Origin: Arthrobacter echini
GTDB taxonomy: Bacteria; Actinomycetota; Actinomycetes; Actinomycetales; Micrococcaceae
Reading direction: 5' to 3'
DNA: 64,000 nt
NCBI RefSeq assembly: GCF_008107445.1
Contig: NZ_VSLD01000002.1
Location: 186,001-250,000 of the forward strand
A program made the translations under genes and the position numbers. The notes below the pieces were generated by a model. That model made no database searches and was not told the origin of the DNA. It was given only the letters and a program-made list of their open reading frames with translations. Each line of letters begins with the position of its first letter. The stretch's first letter is position 1. This document shows positions 53,159 to 62,288 of the stretch, piece by piece.

Positions 53159-54727
53159 CTACTCCGCGGCCTTCTTCTTGGCGGGCTTCTTCTTGGGCTT
53201 CTCGGCGGCAGGCTTCTCGGCGGCCTCTTCCGTCTGCTCCGTGGCGGCGGGCTCCTGGGCAGCTGCCGCGGACTCCTCCGTGGCCTCCTCGGTCTGCTCC
53301 GTGGACTCCGCGGTGTCGGCAGCGGTTGCGTCAGCAGTAGCCGTGTCGCCGGCATCCGTGGCGCTTGCTTCCATGTCGTCGGCCTCGTCCGACGCGTCGG
53401 CGGCGTCCACGATGCTCGTCGCGTCCTCGTCGTCCTCGCCGCGGACGAACTCGCTGAGGTCGACGGCGGCACCGGTGGTGTCCGTGACGGTTGCGTACTC
53501 CAGGACCTTGGCGAGTGCCTTCCGGCGACGCACCTCGCCGACGATCATCTGCACCTGCCCGCTCTGGTCGAGCATCTGCGCGAACTGGTTGGGCTCCATC
53601 CCGTACTGGCCGGCCGTGGAGACGATGTAGTCGATCAGCTCGCTCTGGCTGACACCGACCTCTTCCTTCTCCGCGACGGAGTCGAGAATGACCTCGTTCT
53701 GGAAGGCACGCTCCGTGTTGGTGCGGATCTCCGCGCGGTGCTCCTCGGTGTCGTGGTCCTCGCCGGCGCTGTGGGCGTTCTCGCCGTTGAAGTGCTGCTC
53801 GAGCTGCTCCTCCACCACGCTCTGGGGCACCGGCACCTGGATGAGCTCGACCAGCTTGTCGAGCACCAGGTCGCGGGCCTCGACGCCCTGATCCATGAGC
53901 TTCGACTCGGAGGCCTGCTTGGCCAGATCGGCACGCAGCTCGTCCGCCGTGTCGAACTCGGAGGCCAGCTGGGCGAACTCGTCGTCGACCTCGGGGAGCT
54001 CGCGCTCCTTCACGGCCTTCACCAGGATCTTCACCTGGGCATCGACGCCGGCGTACTCGCCGCCGGCGAGCTTCGTCTCGAAGACGGCGCTCTCGTCGTC
54101 GGAGAGACCGGTGACGGCCTCGTCCATGCCTTCGAGCATCGTGCCGGAGCCGATCTGATAGGACAGGTCCTGGGCAGAGTCGACCTCCTCGCCCTCCACG
54201 GACGCGGTCAGGTCGATCGTGAGGAAATCGCCGTCCTTGGCCGGGCGGTCCACGGGGCTGAGCGTGCCGAAGCGGCCACGCAGCTCGTCCATGGCCTTCT
54301 CGATGTCCTCGTCGGACGCCTCCACGGGCTGAACAGTGACCTCGATGCCCCTGTACTCCGGGAGATCGATCTCGGGGCGGATGTCGAGCTCGACGGTGAA
54401 CGCGAGCTGCCCTTCCTTCTTCGCCGGGTCCGGGACCTCGGTGATCTCCACCTCGGGGCGGCTCAACGGGCGGATGCCCATCTCCTGCACCGCGGCCTGG
54501 TAGAAACCGTTCAGGCCGTCGTTGACGGCCGTCTCGATGACGTAACCGCGCCCGACGCGCTGGTCGATGAGCTGCTGCGGAACCTTGCCCTTGCGGAATC
54601 CTGGAACCTGGACCTGGGTCGCGATGGTCTTGTAGGCCTCGTCGATGTTCGGCTTCAGTTCCTCGAGGGGAACCTCGACGGCCAGCTTCACCCGGGTGGG
54701 GGAAAGGGTTTCAACAGCGCTCTTCAC
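53159..54727 (-). CDS. tig: Trigger factor
   Basis: A 522-residue ribosome-associated chaperone and prolyl isomerase. The N-terminal ribosome-binding loop GFRKGKVP (about 42-49) is the canonical signature. The PPIase domain is about 150-245, and the C-terminal chaperone arms run to about 435. Beyond that is an unusual ~85-residue tail rich in Ala, Glu, Thr and Asp ending in [13 protein letters not shown]. The start is GTG at 54727 ([14 protein letters not shown]) behind AGGAG. It lies 70 nt downstream of tRNA-Pro on the same strand. Confidence 0.96.
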   Translation of the reverse strand: MKSAVETLSPTRVKLAVEVPLEELKPNIDEAYKTIATQVQVPGFRKGKVPQQLIDQRVGRGYVIETAVNDGLNGFYQAAVQEMGIRPLSRPEVEITEVPDPAKKEGQLAFTVELDIRPEIDLPEYRGIEVTVQPVEASDEDIEKAMDELRGRFGTLSPVDRPAKDGDFLTIDLTASVEGEEVDSAQDLSYQIGSGTMLEGMDEAVTGLSDDESAVFETKLAGGEYAGVDAQVKILVKAVKERELPEVDDEFAQLASEFDTADELRADLAKQASESKLMDQGVEARDLVLDKLVELIQVPVPQSVVEEQLEQHFNGENAHSAGEDHDTEEHRAEIRTNTERAFQNEVILDSVAEKEEVGVSQSELIDYIVSTAGQYGMEPNQFAQMLDQSGQVQMIVGEVRRRKALAKVLEYATVTDTTGAAVDLSEFVRGEDDEDATSIVDAADASDEADDMEASATDAGDTATADATAADTAESTEQTEEATEESAAAAQEPAATEQTEEAAEKPAAEKPKKKPAKKKAAE

Positions 54728-54797
54728 AGCGTAGGACTCCTGAAATGATTGGGAATGGTTCTGCAGCGCACGGCATGATCCTCGTCGCGCGGCAGAG

Positions 54798-54871
<74 letters not shown>

Positions 54872-54923
54872 TCAGTGCGAGTGTTAGTCTACGCATCTTT
54901 GCAGGCGCCACGCACATTTGGCG

Positions 54924-54953
54924 TTAGCAGAACAGCTGTGGTGTAGTTATAGG
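54924..54953 (+). promoter_or_regulatory. Candidate promoter of tRNA-Gly(TCC)
   Basis: TTAGCA (54924-54929), an 18-nt spacer and TATAGG (54948-54953), 30 nt before the tRNA. The 110-nt divergent gap must also hold the tRNA-Pro promoter, where TAGACT on the minus strand is a possible -10. Confidence 0.4.
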
Positions 54954-54982
54954 CGTTCCTGGGCCCCGTGTTCTGCCCACTC

Positions 54983-55053
54983 GGGGATGTAGCTTAGTGG
55001 TAAAGCCTCAGTCTTCCAAACTGATGATGCGGGTTCGATTCCCGTCATCCCCT
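54983..55053 (+). tRNA. tRNA-Gly (TCC)
   Basis: Acceptor GGGGATG pairs with CATCCCC, the anticodon loop CTTCCAA reads TCC, and the T-arm GGTTCGATTCC is present. CCA is not encoded. Divergent from tRNA-Pro. Confidence 0.95.
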
Positions 55054-55075
55054 CTCGACACTCCCCCGCACCCGG

Positions 55076-55963
55076 TCAGTCCGGCTGGCACTGCGGGCAC
55101 CAGAACACCGTGCGGGCCGCCATCTCCGAGACGAGGATGGGTGTGCCGCACCTCCGGCACGGCGCGCCCGTTCGTTTGTACACCCAGGTCGGCGCTGCGC
55201 GCTTGGGACGCCCGTTGCGGGCTTCCGCCGTCGTGGTCACGATCCGCCCCTCCCGCACGCCGTCCCGCATGAGCCGGACGGTGTCCGCCCAGATGCCGGC
55301 AGCCTCGTCCTCTCGAATCTGCTTCCCCGGCCTCCAGGGATTGATGCCCTGGAGGAAGAGGACCTCGGCGCGGTAGATGTTGCCGATCCCGGCAATGACC
55401 GCCTGGTTCATCAGCTGGATCCCCACGGGCGTGATGCTCGACATGAGTTTCCGCCCGAAGACCGTTCCGTCCGAGTCAGCCTGCAACGGGTCAGGACCGA
55501 GCCTGGAACGGGCTGCCCGCTCCTCGTCCGGGGTGATCACCTCGCAGGCGGTGGGGCCACGGAGATCGGCCCAGCCGTGCTCCGAGACGAGCCGGACCCG
55601 CACGGCACCGACGGGCTCAGGCGGACCCGCGTACGTATTGTGCCGGGCGGTCGCCGCGTCGTCGCGGAGCTCCGACTCCCCCACCCTGCGCGGCGCCCCG
55701 ATGCTGGAGGCCCCCCGGAACGTCGTATCGCCGCCGAAGCTCCACGCCCCGTAGAGGCCGAGGTGCACCCGGAGTACCAGGTCGTTGTCGAACCGGAGGA
55801 ACATCTGCTTGCCGTGGGCGAGCGCGGAGAGCATGGTGGCGCCGTCGATGCGCGCGGCACCGTCGCTGAAGCGACCCTGCGGGCTGGAGGCGCGGAGGCG
55901 TGCGCCTCCGAAGACGGAGGAGAACTGCCGTGCGAGCCGGTGGACCGAATGACCCTCAGGCAA
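55076..55963 (-). CDS. nei: Endonuclease VIII/formamidopyrimidine-DNA glycosylase family protein
   Basis: A 295-residue base-excision repair glycosylase/AP lyase. Pro2 and Glu3 of MPEGHSVHRL are the catalytic pair. The H2TH region (NQAVIAGIGNIYRAEVLFLQGI) and the C-terminal zinc finger Cys269/Cys272/Cys289/Cys292 (CRRCG, CPQC) are intact. The start and MPEGHS favour the Nei2-like actinobacterial type. It overlaps rpiB by 8 nt and is the downstream gene of that pair. Confidence 0.92.
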   Translation of the reverse strand: MPEGHSVHRLARQFSSVFGGARLRASSPQGRFSDGAARIDGATMLSALAHGKQMFLRFDNDLVLRVHLGLYGAWSFGGDTTFRGASSIGAPRRVGESELRDDAATARHNTYAGPPEPVGAVRVRLVSEHGWADLRGPTACEVITPDEERAARSRLGPDPLQADSDGTVFGRKLMSSITPVGIQLMNQAVIAGIGNIYRAEVLFLQGINPWRPGKQIREDEAAGIWADTVRLMRDGVREGRIVTTTAEARNGRPKRAAPTWVYKRTGAPCRRCGTPILVSEMAARTVFWCPQCQPD

Positions 55964-56426
55964 CGCTTCCCGTTTCCTCGAAGCGCTTGATCTGGGCGAT
56001 GCGGCGGCTGTGGCGCTCGGCGCCGCTGAATGCCTCGGCGAGGAAGACCTCGATGATCCTCGTGGCCTCCTCCACCGAGTGCTGACGTCCGCCGACTGCT
56101 ACGACATTGGCGTCGTTGTGCTGGCGTGCCAGTCGCGCCGTGTCCAGGTTCCACGCCAGTGCCGCCCGCACACCGTGTACCTTGTTCGCCGCGATCTGCT
56201 CCCCGTTCCCCGATCCGCCCAGCACGATACCCAGGGCCTCGACACCCGTGTCCTGGTCGGCGACGACCGCCTGCGCGGCGCGGATGCAGAACGAGGGATA
56301 GTCGTCCTCCGGATCGTAGGACGCCGGACCGTGGTCGACGACGTCGTACCCGGCCCGGCTGAGATGCGACACCAGGTGGGCGCTCAGTTCCATGCCGGCG
56401 TGGTCGGTGGCGAGGTGGACGCGCAT
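55956..56426 (-). CDS. rpiB: Ribose-5-phosphate isomerase B
   Basis: A 156-residue isomerase interconverting ribose 5-phosphate and ribulose 5-phosphate. The ATDHAG substrate loop (Asp8, His9) is present. The active-site loop is GGSGNGEQIAANK: Ser72 stands where E. coli has Cys, and Glu76 is the probable base, as in Mycobacterium tuberculosis RpiB. The ATG at 56426 was chosen by homology. The gene overlaps nei by 8 nt and diverges from pepN. Confidence 0.95.
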   Translation of the reverse strand: MRVHLATDHAGMELSAHLVSHLSRAGYDVVDHGPASYDPEDDYPSFCIRAAQAVVADQDTGVEALGIVLGGSGNGEQIAANKVHGVRAALAWNLDTARLARQHNDANVVAVGGRQHSVEEATRIIEVFLAEAFSGAERHSRRIAQIKRFEETGSVA

Positions 56427-56620
56427 TGGGTGACTTCCTTCGGGTCTCGCCGGCATCGCCCGCGGTGGCTGATCGGTGGGTCGGCCGGTGGGACCGGACA
56501 TTCCCAGCGTAGGCGTCGGGAGTTCGAGGTGCGACCGCAGCATGCACGGTGGCAGAATACGAGACGCCGCGTAAGCCCCATCACACGCGCGGCCCACCCT
56601 GCCGACCCTGGAGGCGCTCC

Positions 56621-59182
56621 TTGCCCGGTTTGAACCTGACGCGCGACGAAGCTCGCACGCGCGCCGCTCTCCTCACTGTCCAGTCCTACGACATCTCGCT
56701 CGATCTGACACGCGGCGACCGCGTGTTCGGTTCGCGCACCGTGGTCACCTTCGACGCGGAGCAGGGCGCCTCGACGTTCATCGACGCCGTCACGGACAAG
56801 GTGCACCGGGTCGAACTGAACGGGGTACCGCTCGAGCCCCGCGAGGTCAGTGACGGCGTCAGGATCCAGCTGCCGGTGCTGGCCGCGACCAACACCCTCG
56901 TTGTGGATGCGGACATGCCGTACATGAATACGGGCGAGGGTCTGCACCGGTTCGTCGACCCCGTGGACGGGGAGGTGTACCTCTACACGCAGTTCGAGGT
57001 TCCCGATTCCCGCCGGGTCTTCGCGGTCTTCGAACAGCCCGACCTCAAGGCCACGTTCCGCTTCCTCGTGACCGCCCCCGCCTCGTGGGACGTGATCTCC
57101 AACAGCCCCACACCCGAACCGGTCCCGGCCGGTGAGGGCGCCGACGGCGTGGCCGGTGCCACGTGGTCCTTCGAGCCGACGCCGGTTCTCTCCTCCTACG
57201 TCACGGCGCTCATCGCCGGGCCGTACCAGAGCGTCCGCAGCGAACTGACGAGTTCGTCGGGCCGCACCATCCCGCTCGGCGTCTTCGCCCGCAAGTCCCT
57301 CATGCAGTACCTGGACGCCGAGAACATCTTCGACCTCACCCGCCAGGGCTTCGCGTTCTACGAGGAACAGTTCGGCACGCCGTACCCCTTCGAGAAGTAC
57401 GACCAGCTGTTCGTCCCCGAGTTCAACGCAGGCGCCATGGAGAATGCCGGTGCGGTCACCTTCGTGGAGACCTACGTCTTCCGCTCGCGGGTCCCGGACG
57501 CGACCGTGGAACGCCGTGCCATCACAGTCCTCCACGAGCTGGCCCACATGTGGTTCGGTGATCTCGTCACCATGCGCTGGTGGAACGATCTGTGGCTGAA
57601 CGAGTCCTTCGCGGAGTACATGTCGACCCTCGCCGCAGCAGAGGCGACCGAGTTCCGGCAGGCGTGGACCACCTTCGCCATCCTCGAGAAGGGGTGGGCC
57701 TACCGGCAGGACCAGCTCCCGTCCACCCACCCCATCGTGGCGCGCATCGACGACCTCGATGACGTCCAGGTCAATTTCGACGGCATCACCTACGCCAAGG
57801 GCGCGTCGGTGCTGAAGCAGCTGGTCGCCTGGGTGGGCCAGGGGGAGTTCATGGCGGGTGTCCGCGAGTACTTCGTGAAGCACGCCGGGAAGAACACCGA
57901 GCTCGTCGATCTGCTGACCGAGCTGGAGGCAGCCAGTGGGCGCGACCTCAGGGCATGGTCGGCGCTCTGGCTCGAGACGGCCGGGGTCAACACGCTGCGC
58001 CCCGAGTTCGCGATCGACGAGGACGGAGTGATCACCTCGTTCACGATCCTGCAGAGTGCCATCGACGCCTTCCCGACCCTGCGCCCGCACCGCCTCGCCG
58101 TCGGGTTCTACGACCTCGACGACGACGGCGCGCTGGTCCGGGTGCACCGCGTGGAGCTCGACGTCGACGGCGAGCGCACCGAGGTGCCGCAGCTGATCGG
58201 CCGACCACGGCCGGCCCTGGTGCTCCTCAACGACGACGACCTCGCCTACGCCAAGATCCGGCTCGACCCCGCCAGTCTGCGCACCTCCGTGCAGCACGTG
58301 AAGGACTTCCGGGACTCGCTCCCCCGCACGCTCGTCCTCGCCTCCGCCTGGGATGCGACCCGCGACGGCGAGTCACCGGCGCGGGAGTACCTGGAGCTGG
58401 TCCTGCAGAACGTCGGCGCGGAATCCGACTCCTCGGTGGTGCTCGTGCTGCTGCGCCAGCTCGCCTCGACCCTGGCGTTCTACGTGGCCCCGCAGGACCG
58501 GGACAGGCTCGGCGACGAGGCGGCGGACCGGCTCCTGGAACTGGCCCTCGCCGCACCCGCGGGCTCCGACGCTCAGCTCCAGCTGATGAAGGCCTTCGCG
58601 GGCCATGCGCGCACCCCCGCGCAACTCGGGACGCTCGAGGCGATACTCAGCGGGCAGGATGTTCCTCCGGGGCTGGAGGTGGACCAGGATCTGCGCTGGG
58701 AGCTGCTCACCGGCCTCGTCGTCGGTGGTCGCTGCGGCGAGAACGAGATCGCCGCCGAACTGGAGCGGGACGCCACCGCGACGGGACAGCTCGCGGCGGC
58801 CGAGGCCCGGGCCGCCGTGCCCACGGCCGCGGCGAAGGAGGCTGCCTGGACAGCCCTCGTCGACTCGGCGGAGCTCCCGAACGCCGTCCAGCGGTCCATG
58901 ATCTCCGGCTTCACCCGGGTGCACGACCGCTCCCTGCTCGAGCCGTTCGTTGAGCGGTACTTCTCGTCCATCGAGGACGTGTGGTCGTCACGGACCTACG
59001 AGATCGCCCAGCAGATCGTCGTCGGCCTCTATCCGTCCCTGCTGACCACGCAGGCGACGCTGGATCGCACGGACTCCTTCATCGCCGGCCTCGGGGAGGA
59101 CTCCCCGTCGCTGCGCCGCCTCGTCCTGGAGAGCCGCGACGGGGTGGAACGGGCCATGCGGGCGCAGGCCGCCGACCGGTAG
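56621..59182 (+). CDS. pepN: Aminopeptidase N (M1 family)
   Basis: An 853-residue zinc metalloaminopeptidase removing N-terminal residues from peptides. The exopeptidase signature GAMEN is at about 271-275, HELAH at 305-309, and the third zinc ligand Glu in NESFAEY about 19 residues later. A C-terminal ERAP1-like helical domain follows from about 520. I use the TTG at 56621 (PGLNLTRDEARTRAALL) because GGAGG sits 7 nt upstream and homologues start here; upstream codons encode unrelated residues. Probably cytosolic, with no signal peptide. Confidence 0.95.
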   Translation: MPGLNLTRDEARTRAALLTVQSYDISLDLTRGDRVFGSRTVVTFDAEQGASTFIDAVTDKVHRVELNGVPLEPREVSDGVRIQLPVLAATNTLVVDADMPYMNTGEGLHRFVDPVDGEVYLYTQFEVPDSRRVFAVFEQPDLKATFRFLVTAPASWDVISNSPTPEPVPAGEGADGVAGATWSFEPTPVLSSYVTALIAGPYQSVRSELTSSSGRTIPLGVFARKSLMQYLDAENIFDLTRQGFAFYEEQFGTPYPFEKYDQLFVPEFNAGAMENAGAVTFVETYVFRSRVPDATVERRAITVLHELAHMWFGDLVTMRWWNDLWLNESFAEYMSTLAAAEATEFRQAWTTFAILEKGWAYRQDQLPSTHPIVARIDDLDDVQVNFDGITYAKGASVLKQLVAWVGQGEFMAGVREYFVKHAGKNTELVDLLTELEAASGRDLRAWSALWLETAGVNTLRPEFAIDEDGVITSFTILQSAIDAFPTLRPHRLAVGFYDLDDDGALVRVHRVELDVDGERTEVPQLIGRPRPALVLLNDDDLAYAKIRLDPASLRTSVQHVKDFRDSLPRTLVLASAWDATRDGESPAREYLELVLQNVGAESDSSVVLVLLRQLASTLAFYVAPQDRDRLGDEAADRLLELALAAPAGSDAQLQLMKAFAGHARTPAQLGTLEAILSGQDVPPGLEVDQDLRWELLTGLVVGGRCGENEIAAELERDATATGQLAAAEARAAVPTAAAKEAAWTALVDSAELPNAVQRSMISGFTRVHDRSLLEPFVERYFSSIEDVWSSRTYEIAQQIVVGLYPSLLTTQATLDRTDSFIAGLGEDSPSLRRLVLESRDGVERAMRAQAADR

Positions 59183-59256
59183 GAAGGGTGCGGGAGGACA
59201 ACCCGGTCCTCCCTCCAGGGCCCCTACTCCCCCGCCGCGCGTACTAGGGTCGCATC

Positions 59257-59733
59257 ATGAGACTCTCGGAACACCACTACGCGGCGCAGCTCAGGTGGAC
59301 GGGGAATCTGGGGTCCGGGACGTCCGGGTACCGGACCTACAGCCGGGACCACGAGGTGGAGGTGGAGGGCGCCGGAATGCTCCGGGGTACCGCCGATCCG
59401 AGCTTCCACGGCTCGCGGGACCGGTGGAATCCGGAACAGCTGCTGCTGGCCGCCCTCGCGCAGTGCCACTTGCTGTCCTACCTGCACGTCGCCGTGACGG
59501 CGGGTCTGGTGGTCACGGGCTACCGGGACACGGCCACCGGTACCCTGCGCCTGAACAGGGACGGCAGTGGCGAGTTCACCGGTGTGGTGCTGCGCCCGCA
59601 GGTGGAGCTCGCGGATCCGGCACAGGCCCCACTGGCGAACTCCCTGCACGCGGAGGCCAACGCCCTGTGCTTCATCGCGCGATCGGTGAACTTCCCCGTG
59701 GACCACGAGCCGGCCGCGACCGGGATCCGCTGA
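59257..59733 (+). CDS. OsmC/Ohr family peroxiredoxin-like protein
   Basis: A 158-residue protein. The two reactive cysteines lie in LAALAQCHLLSYL (near residue 71) and ANALCFIARSVNFPV (near 137), the spacing expected for OsmC-like hydroperoxidases. The DPSFHGSRDRWNPEQLL segment supplies the conserved Arg/Glu. Members reduce organic hydroperoxides. The ATG at 59257 follows the pepN stop by 74 nt. Confidence 0.9.
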   Translation: MRLSEHHYAAQLRWTGNLGSGTSGYRTYSRDHEVEVEGAGMLRGTADPSFHGSRDRWNPEQLLLAALAQCHLLSYLHVAVTAGLVVTGYRDTATGTLRLNRDGSGEFTGVVLRPQVELADPAQAPLANSLHAEANALCFIARSVNFPVDHEPAATGIR

Positions 59734-59830
59734 CCCGGCCGGGAGCCGGCCCCGCTGTAGCCTTGGGGGACACCCCCGCACCTCCGGCCCGGTCGACGGT
59801 GCGCGGAGCCACCCGAGTATCCGGCCGAAA

Positions 59831-60472
59831 GTGACGCTGATGACCTTCCTCCCCTCTCTCGGCTACGGCGGACGGATCATCGGCGCGCTGATCATCCTGG
59901 TCTGCGCCGTGCTGCTGTGGCTGATCGTCCGCGCGCTGATTGCGCGCTCGGTCAAGCGCGTCCGCGACGGGCACAGCGTGTTCAAGAAACCGCGCCTCGC
60001 CTGGGCCCAGTCGGCCCTCCGACCGTTCGACAGCGCCCCGCGCGTGCAGCGGGCACAGACGATCGGCGGACTGCTCTCGAGCATCGCTGCCGGGACCATC
60101 GCGATCGTGGCCGTCCTCATGGCCCTCGAGACCCTGGGCTTCTCGATCGGGCCAATCCTGGCGAGCGTGGGCATCGTGGGCATCGCGATCGGATTCGGCG
60201 CCCGGGAGGTCATCCGCGACGCCTTCCTCGGCTTCTTCATCACCATCGAGGACCAGTACGGCATCGGCGACACCATCGAGGTCGGCGACACCGTCGGCGT
60301 CGTCGAATCGCTCGGCCTGCGCATCACGCGGCTGGTGGATGCCGACGGAGCCATCTGGTACGTCCGCAACGGCGACATCACTAAGGTGGGGAACCGATCG
60401 CAGGGTACCTATCTGGCACCCTCGCCCGACCTCACCGACCCATCCACGGCCACCACGGAGGACCACGCATGA
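59831..60472 (+). CDS. Small mechanosensitive channel (MscS family)
   Basis: A 213-residue protein with three hydrophobic segments (about 14-38, 85-107, 108-128). The third is the Gly/Ala-rich pore helix [19 protein letters not shown], followed by the [21 protein letters not shown] beta-domain start. The MscS beta domain follows, but the C-terminal cage is very short, so this is a minimal MscS. GTG start at 59831 behind a CCGAAA context. Its stop overlaps the globin start (ATGA). Confidence 0.88.
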   Translation: MTLMTFLPSLGYGGRIIGALIILVCAVLLWLIVRALIARSVKRVRDGHSVFKKPRLAWAQSALRPFDSAPRVQRAQTIGGLLSSIAAGTIAIVAVLMALETLGFSIGPILASVGIVGIAIGFGAREVIRDAFLGFFITIEDQYGIGDTIEVGDTVGVVESLGLRITRLVDADGAIWYVRNGDITKVGNRSQGTYLAPSPDLTDPSTATTEDHA

Positions 60473-60948
60473 CCACCCAGGATCCGGCAGGAGCCCAGCC
60501 GCCCGCGGCCAGGACCGCGCTGCCCGTCGAAGGCCTCACGGCGGCCGGTCGGGACTTCGTCCAGCCCCAGTACACCGACAACTTCTACGCCGCGGTCGGC
60601 GGGCACGAGGTCTTCGTGGCGCTCGTGGATGCCTTCTACGACGGCGTGGCCCAGGACGAGGTACTCCGGCCCATGTACCCGGAGGAAGACCTGGGCCCGG
60701 CGAAGGAACGCCTGCTGCTGTTCCTCGAGCAGTACTGGGGTGGTCCCAGGACCTACGGCGAGCAGCGCGGCCATCCGAGGCTGCGCATGCGGCACATGCC
60801 GTTCCGCGTGGGCCCGACGGCGAGGGACCGCTGGCTGCAGCACATGCGCGCCGCCGTCGACGGCCTCCACCTCGCTCCGCTGCACGAGACGACACTGTGG
60901 GACTACCTGGAACGTGCCGCGCACTCGATGGTGAACACCGCAGACTGA
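60469..60948 (+). CDS. glbO: Group II truncated haemoglobin
   Basis: A 159-residue 2-on-2 globin of the GlbO type: [25 protein letters not shown] and [27 protein letters not shown], with [14 protein letters not shown] carrying the proximal His region. Family members bind O2 or NO. The N-terminal ~20 residues are variable. It is translationally coupled to the MscS gene. Confidence 0.93.
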   Translation: MTTQDPAGAQPPAARTALPVEGLTAAGRDFVQPQYTDNFYAAVGGHEVFVALVDAFYDGVAQDEVLRPMYPEEDLGPAKERLLLFLEQYWGGPRTYGEQRGHPRLRMRHMPFRVGPTARDRWLQHMRAAVDGLHLAPLHETTLWDYLERAAHSMVNTAD

Positions 60949-60992
60949 CACCCGCAGCTCGGCCCCTCCGACTGCAGCTCAGCCCGCGGGCG

Positions 60993-61652
60993 TCAGAACA
61001 CCGCGGCGGAGCGGACCAGGACATGCCCGCGGACAGTACTGACCCGTGACCAGCGGCCGTTGCTGTGGACGGTCGCCTCCGTCCCGGCTTCCAGGAAGCC
61101 GAGGGTGAAGCCCCCGAACGCAGCCCCGGCGGGAACCCGGCCCGGAACGCCCGATAGCTCGCGCCCCCACACGGCAGTCCTAGCACTGCTCACCAGCGGG
61201 GCACCGGCGCGATCGGGCAGCAACCCGGCCACCTCCGCGATGCCGGCCCTGGCCGCGTCCACCAGCGCAGCGCAGGAGACCGCGCCCTCGCGCAGCCAGC
61301 CGGAACGTGGTGGCAGCACTCCGGCCCACGGCTCCGTCACGGTGACAGTGGGCACCGGGAAGACCACGTCGTCCTCCGGCATGCGCGCGAGCCTGTCGAG
61401 GACCGAGCCGAGCGAGGCCGTGACGTCGACACGCGCATCGTCCTGGAGCGCCATCGTCCGCAGACCGAGCACTGTGGGCACCGCCTCGCCGAGCATGGTG
61501 GGGCCGAGAGCGCGGACATAGGCGGCGAGGATCTGCCCTCCGGCCACCAGTCGCATGCCGCCGGCATCGTCGCCCGCGCGAGCACGCGCGGTCAGGGTAC
61601 GAAAATCACTGACCGTCTCCACATCGGCGAAACGGATCTCGGCGGCACTCAC
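60993..61652 (-). CDS. Conserved hypothetical protein coupled to a thioesterase gene
   Basis: A 219-residue soluble protein I do not recognise. It is Ala/Val/Gly-rich with few charged motifs. It starts SAAEIRFADVETVSDFRTLTARA, contains GGQILAAYVRALGPTMLG and VVFPVPTVTVTEPWAGVLPP, and ends in a beta-rich segment (TEATVHSNGRWSRVSTVRGH). No Cys pairs or nucleotide-binding motif are apparent. The GTG at 61652 overlaps the thioesterase stop (GTGA), so the two are made from one message, and a role in handling acyl thioesters is plausible. Confidence 0.65.
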   Translation of the reverse strand: MSAAEIRFADVETVSDFRTLTARARAGDDAGGMRLVAGGQILAAYVRALGPTMLGEAVPTVLGLRTMALQDDARVDVTASLGSVLDRLARMPEDDVVFPVPTVTVTEPWAGVLPPRSGWLREGAVSCAALVDAARAGIAEVAGLLPDRAGAPLVSSARTAVWGRELSGVPGRVPAGAAFGGFTLGFLEAGTEATVHSNGRWSRVSTVRGHVLVRSAAVF

Positions 61653-62122
61653 GCATCCTGCCTGGCACGGGCCCGACGGAAGGGCACGGCGGGTCCCAGC
61701 CAGGACTCGAGGACTGCACGCTGATCCGCGGAGATCCTCACCGGGCGGCCCGAACTGCGGCTGACCAGCACCAGACTGGTACTCGCGATCGCGCTGGTGA
61801 CGCTGCCTTCCCCGGCGATCCGGTCCCGCACCGTGTAACCCATCTCGAAGCTGGACGCCCCGACGCCGGTCACCCATACGTCGACGGCGGCCGGGACAAC
61901 GCTGAAGTTCAGTGGCGCGAGATACTCGATCTCCTGCCGCGCCACGAGGGTGTAATGGTCTGCATGGACGAGCCCCATGAAGGAACCGCTCTCGAGCGGC
62001 TCACTCATCAGCAGTACGCGGGCGTCCTCGAGGAACTGCAGGAAGCGCACGTTGTTGACGTGGCCGTAGGAATCCTCGTCGCCGAAACGCAGGGGCATGG
62101 GAATGGTGCGTACGAAAGACAT
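61649..62122 (-). CDS. Acyl-CoA thioesterase (hot-dog fold, 4HBT type)
   Basis: A 157-residue single hot-dog protein. MPLRFGDEDSYGHVNNVRFLQFLEDAR contains the catalytic Asp and the NN-F segment of 4-hydroxybenzoyl-CoA thioesterase-like enzymes. It hydrolyses acyl-CoA; chain preference is unknown. ATG at 62122. First gene of a two-gene unit with the hypothetical gene, divergent from tesB. Confidence 0.88.
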   Translation of the reverse strand: MSFVRTIPMPLRFGDEDSYGHVNNVRFLQFLEDARVLLMSEPLESGSFMGLVHADHYTLVARQEIEYLAPLNFSVVPAAVDVWVTGVGASSFEMGYTVRDRIAGEGSVTSAIASTSLVLVSRSSGRPVRISADQRAVLESWLGPAVPFRRARARQDA

Positions 62123-62288
62123 GGTCCCATCCTCTCAAACAGCCCTGCCGGCCGACACAGAAGCGCGGCGCACCATCCCGGCCCGCCGTTCCACCCTTCC
62201 GTGTTGAGCGTCGCCGGGGGTACGTCTAGTGTCGGTGGAGGCCACGGAGCATCGGTTCCGTCCAACCGTTCCCGAGGAGACCCCGCCC

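Noticed and set aside
56384-58297. A 637-codon minus-strand open frame
   Set aside because: Shadow of pepN and the rpiB leader; composition typical of antisense translation.
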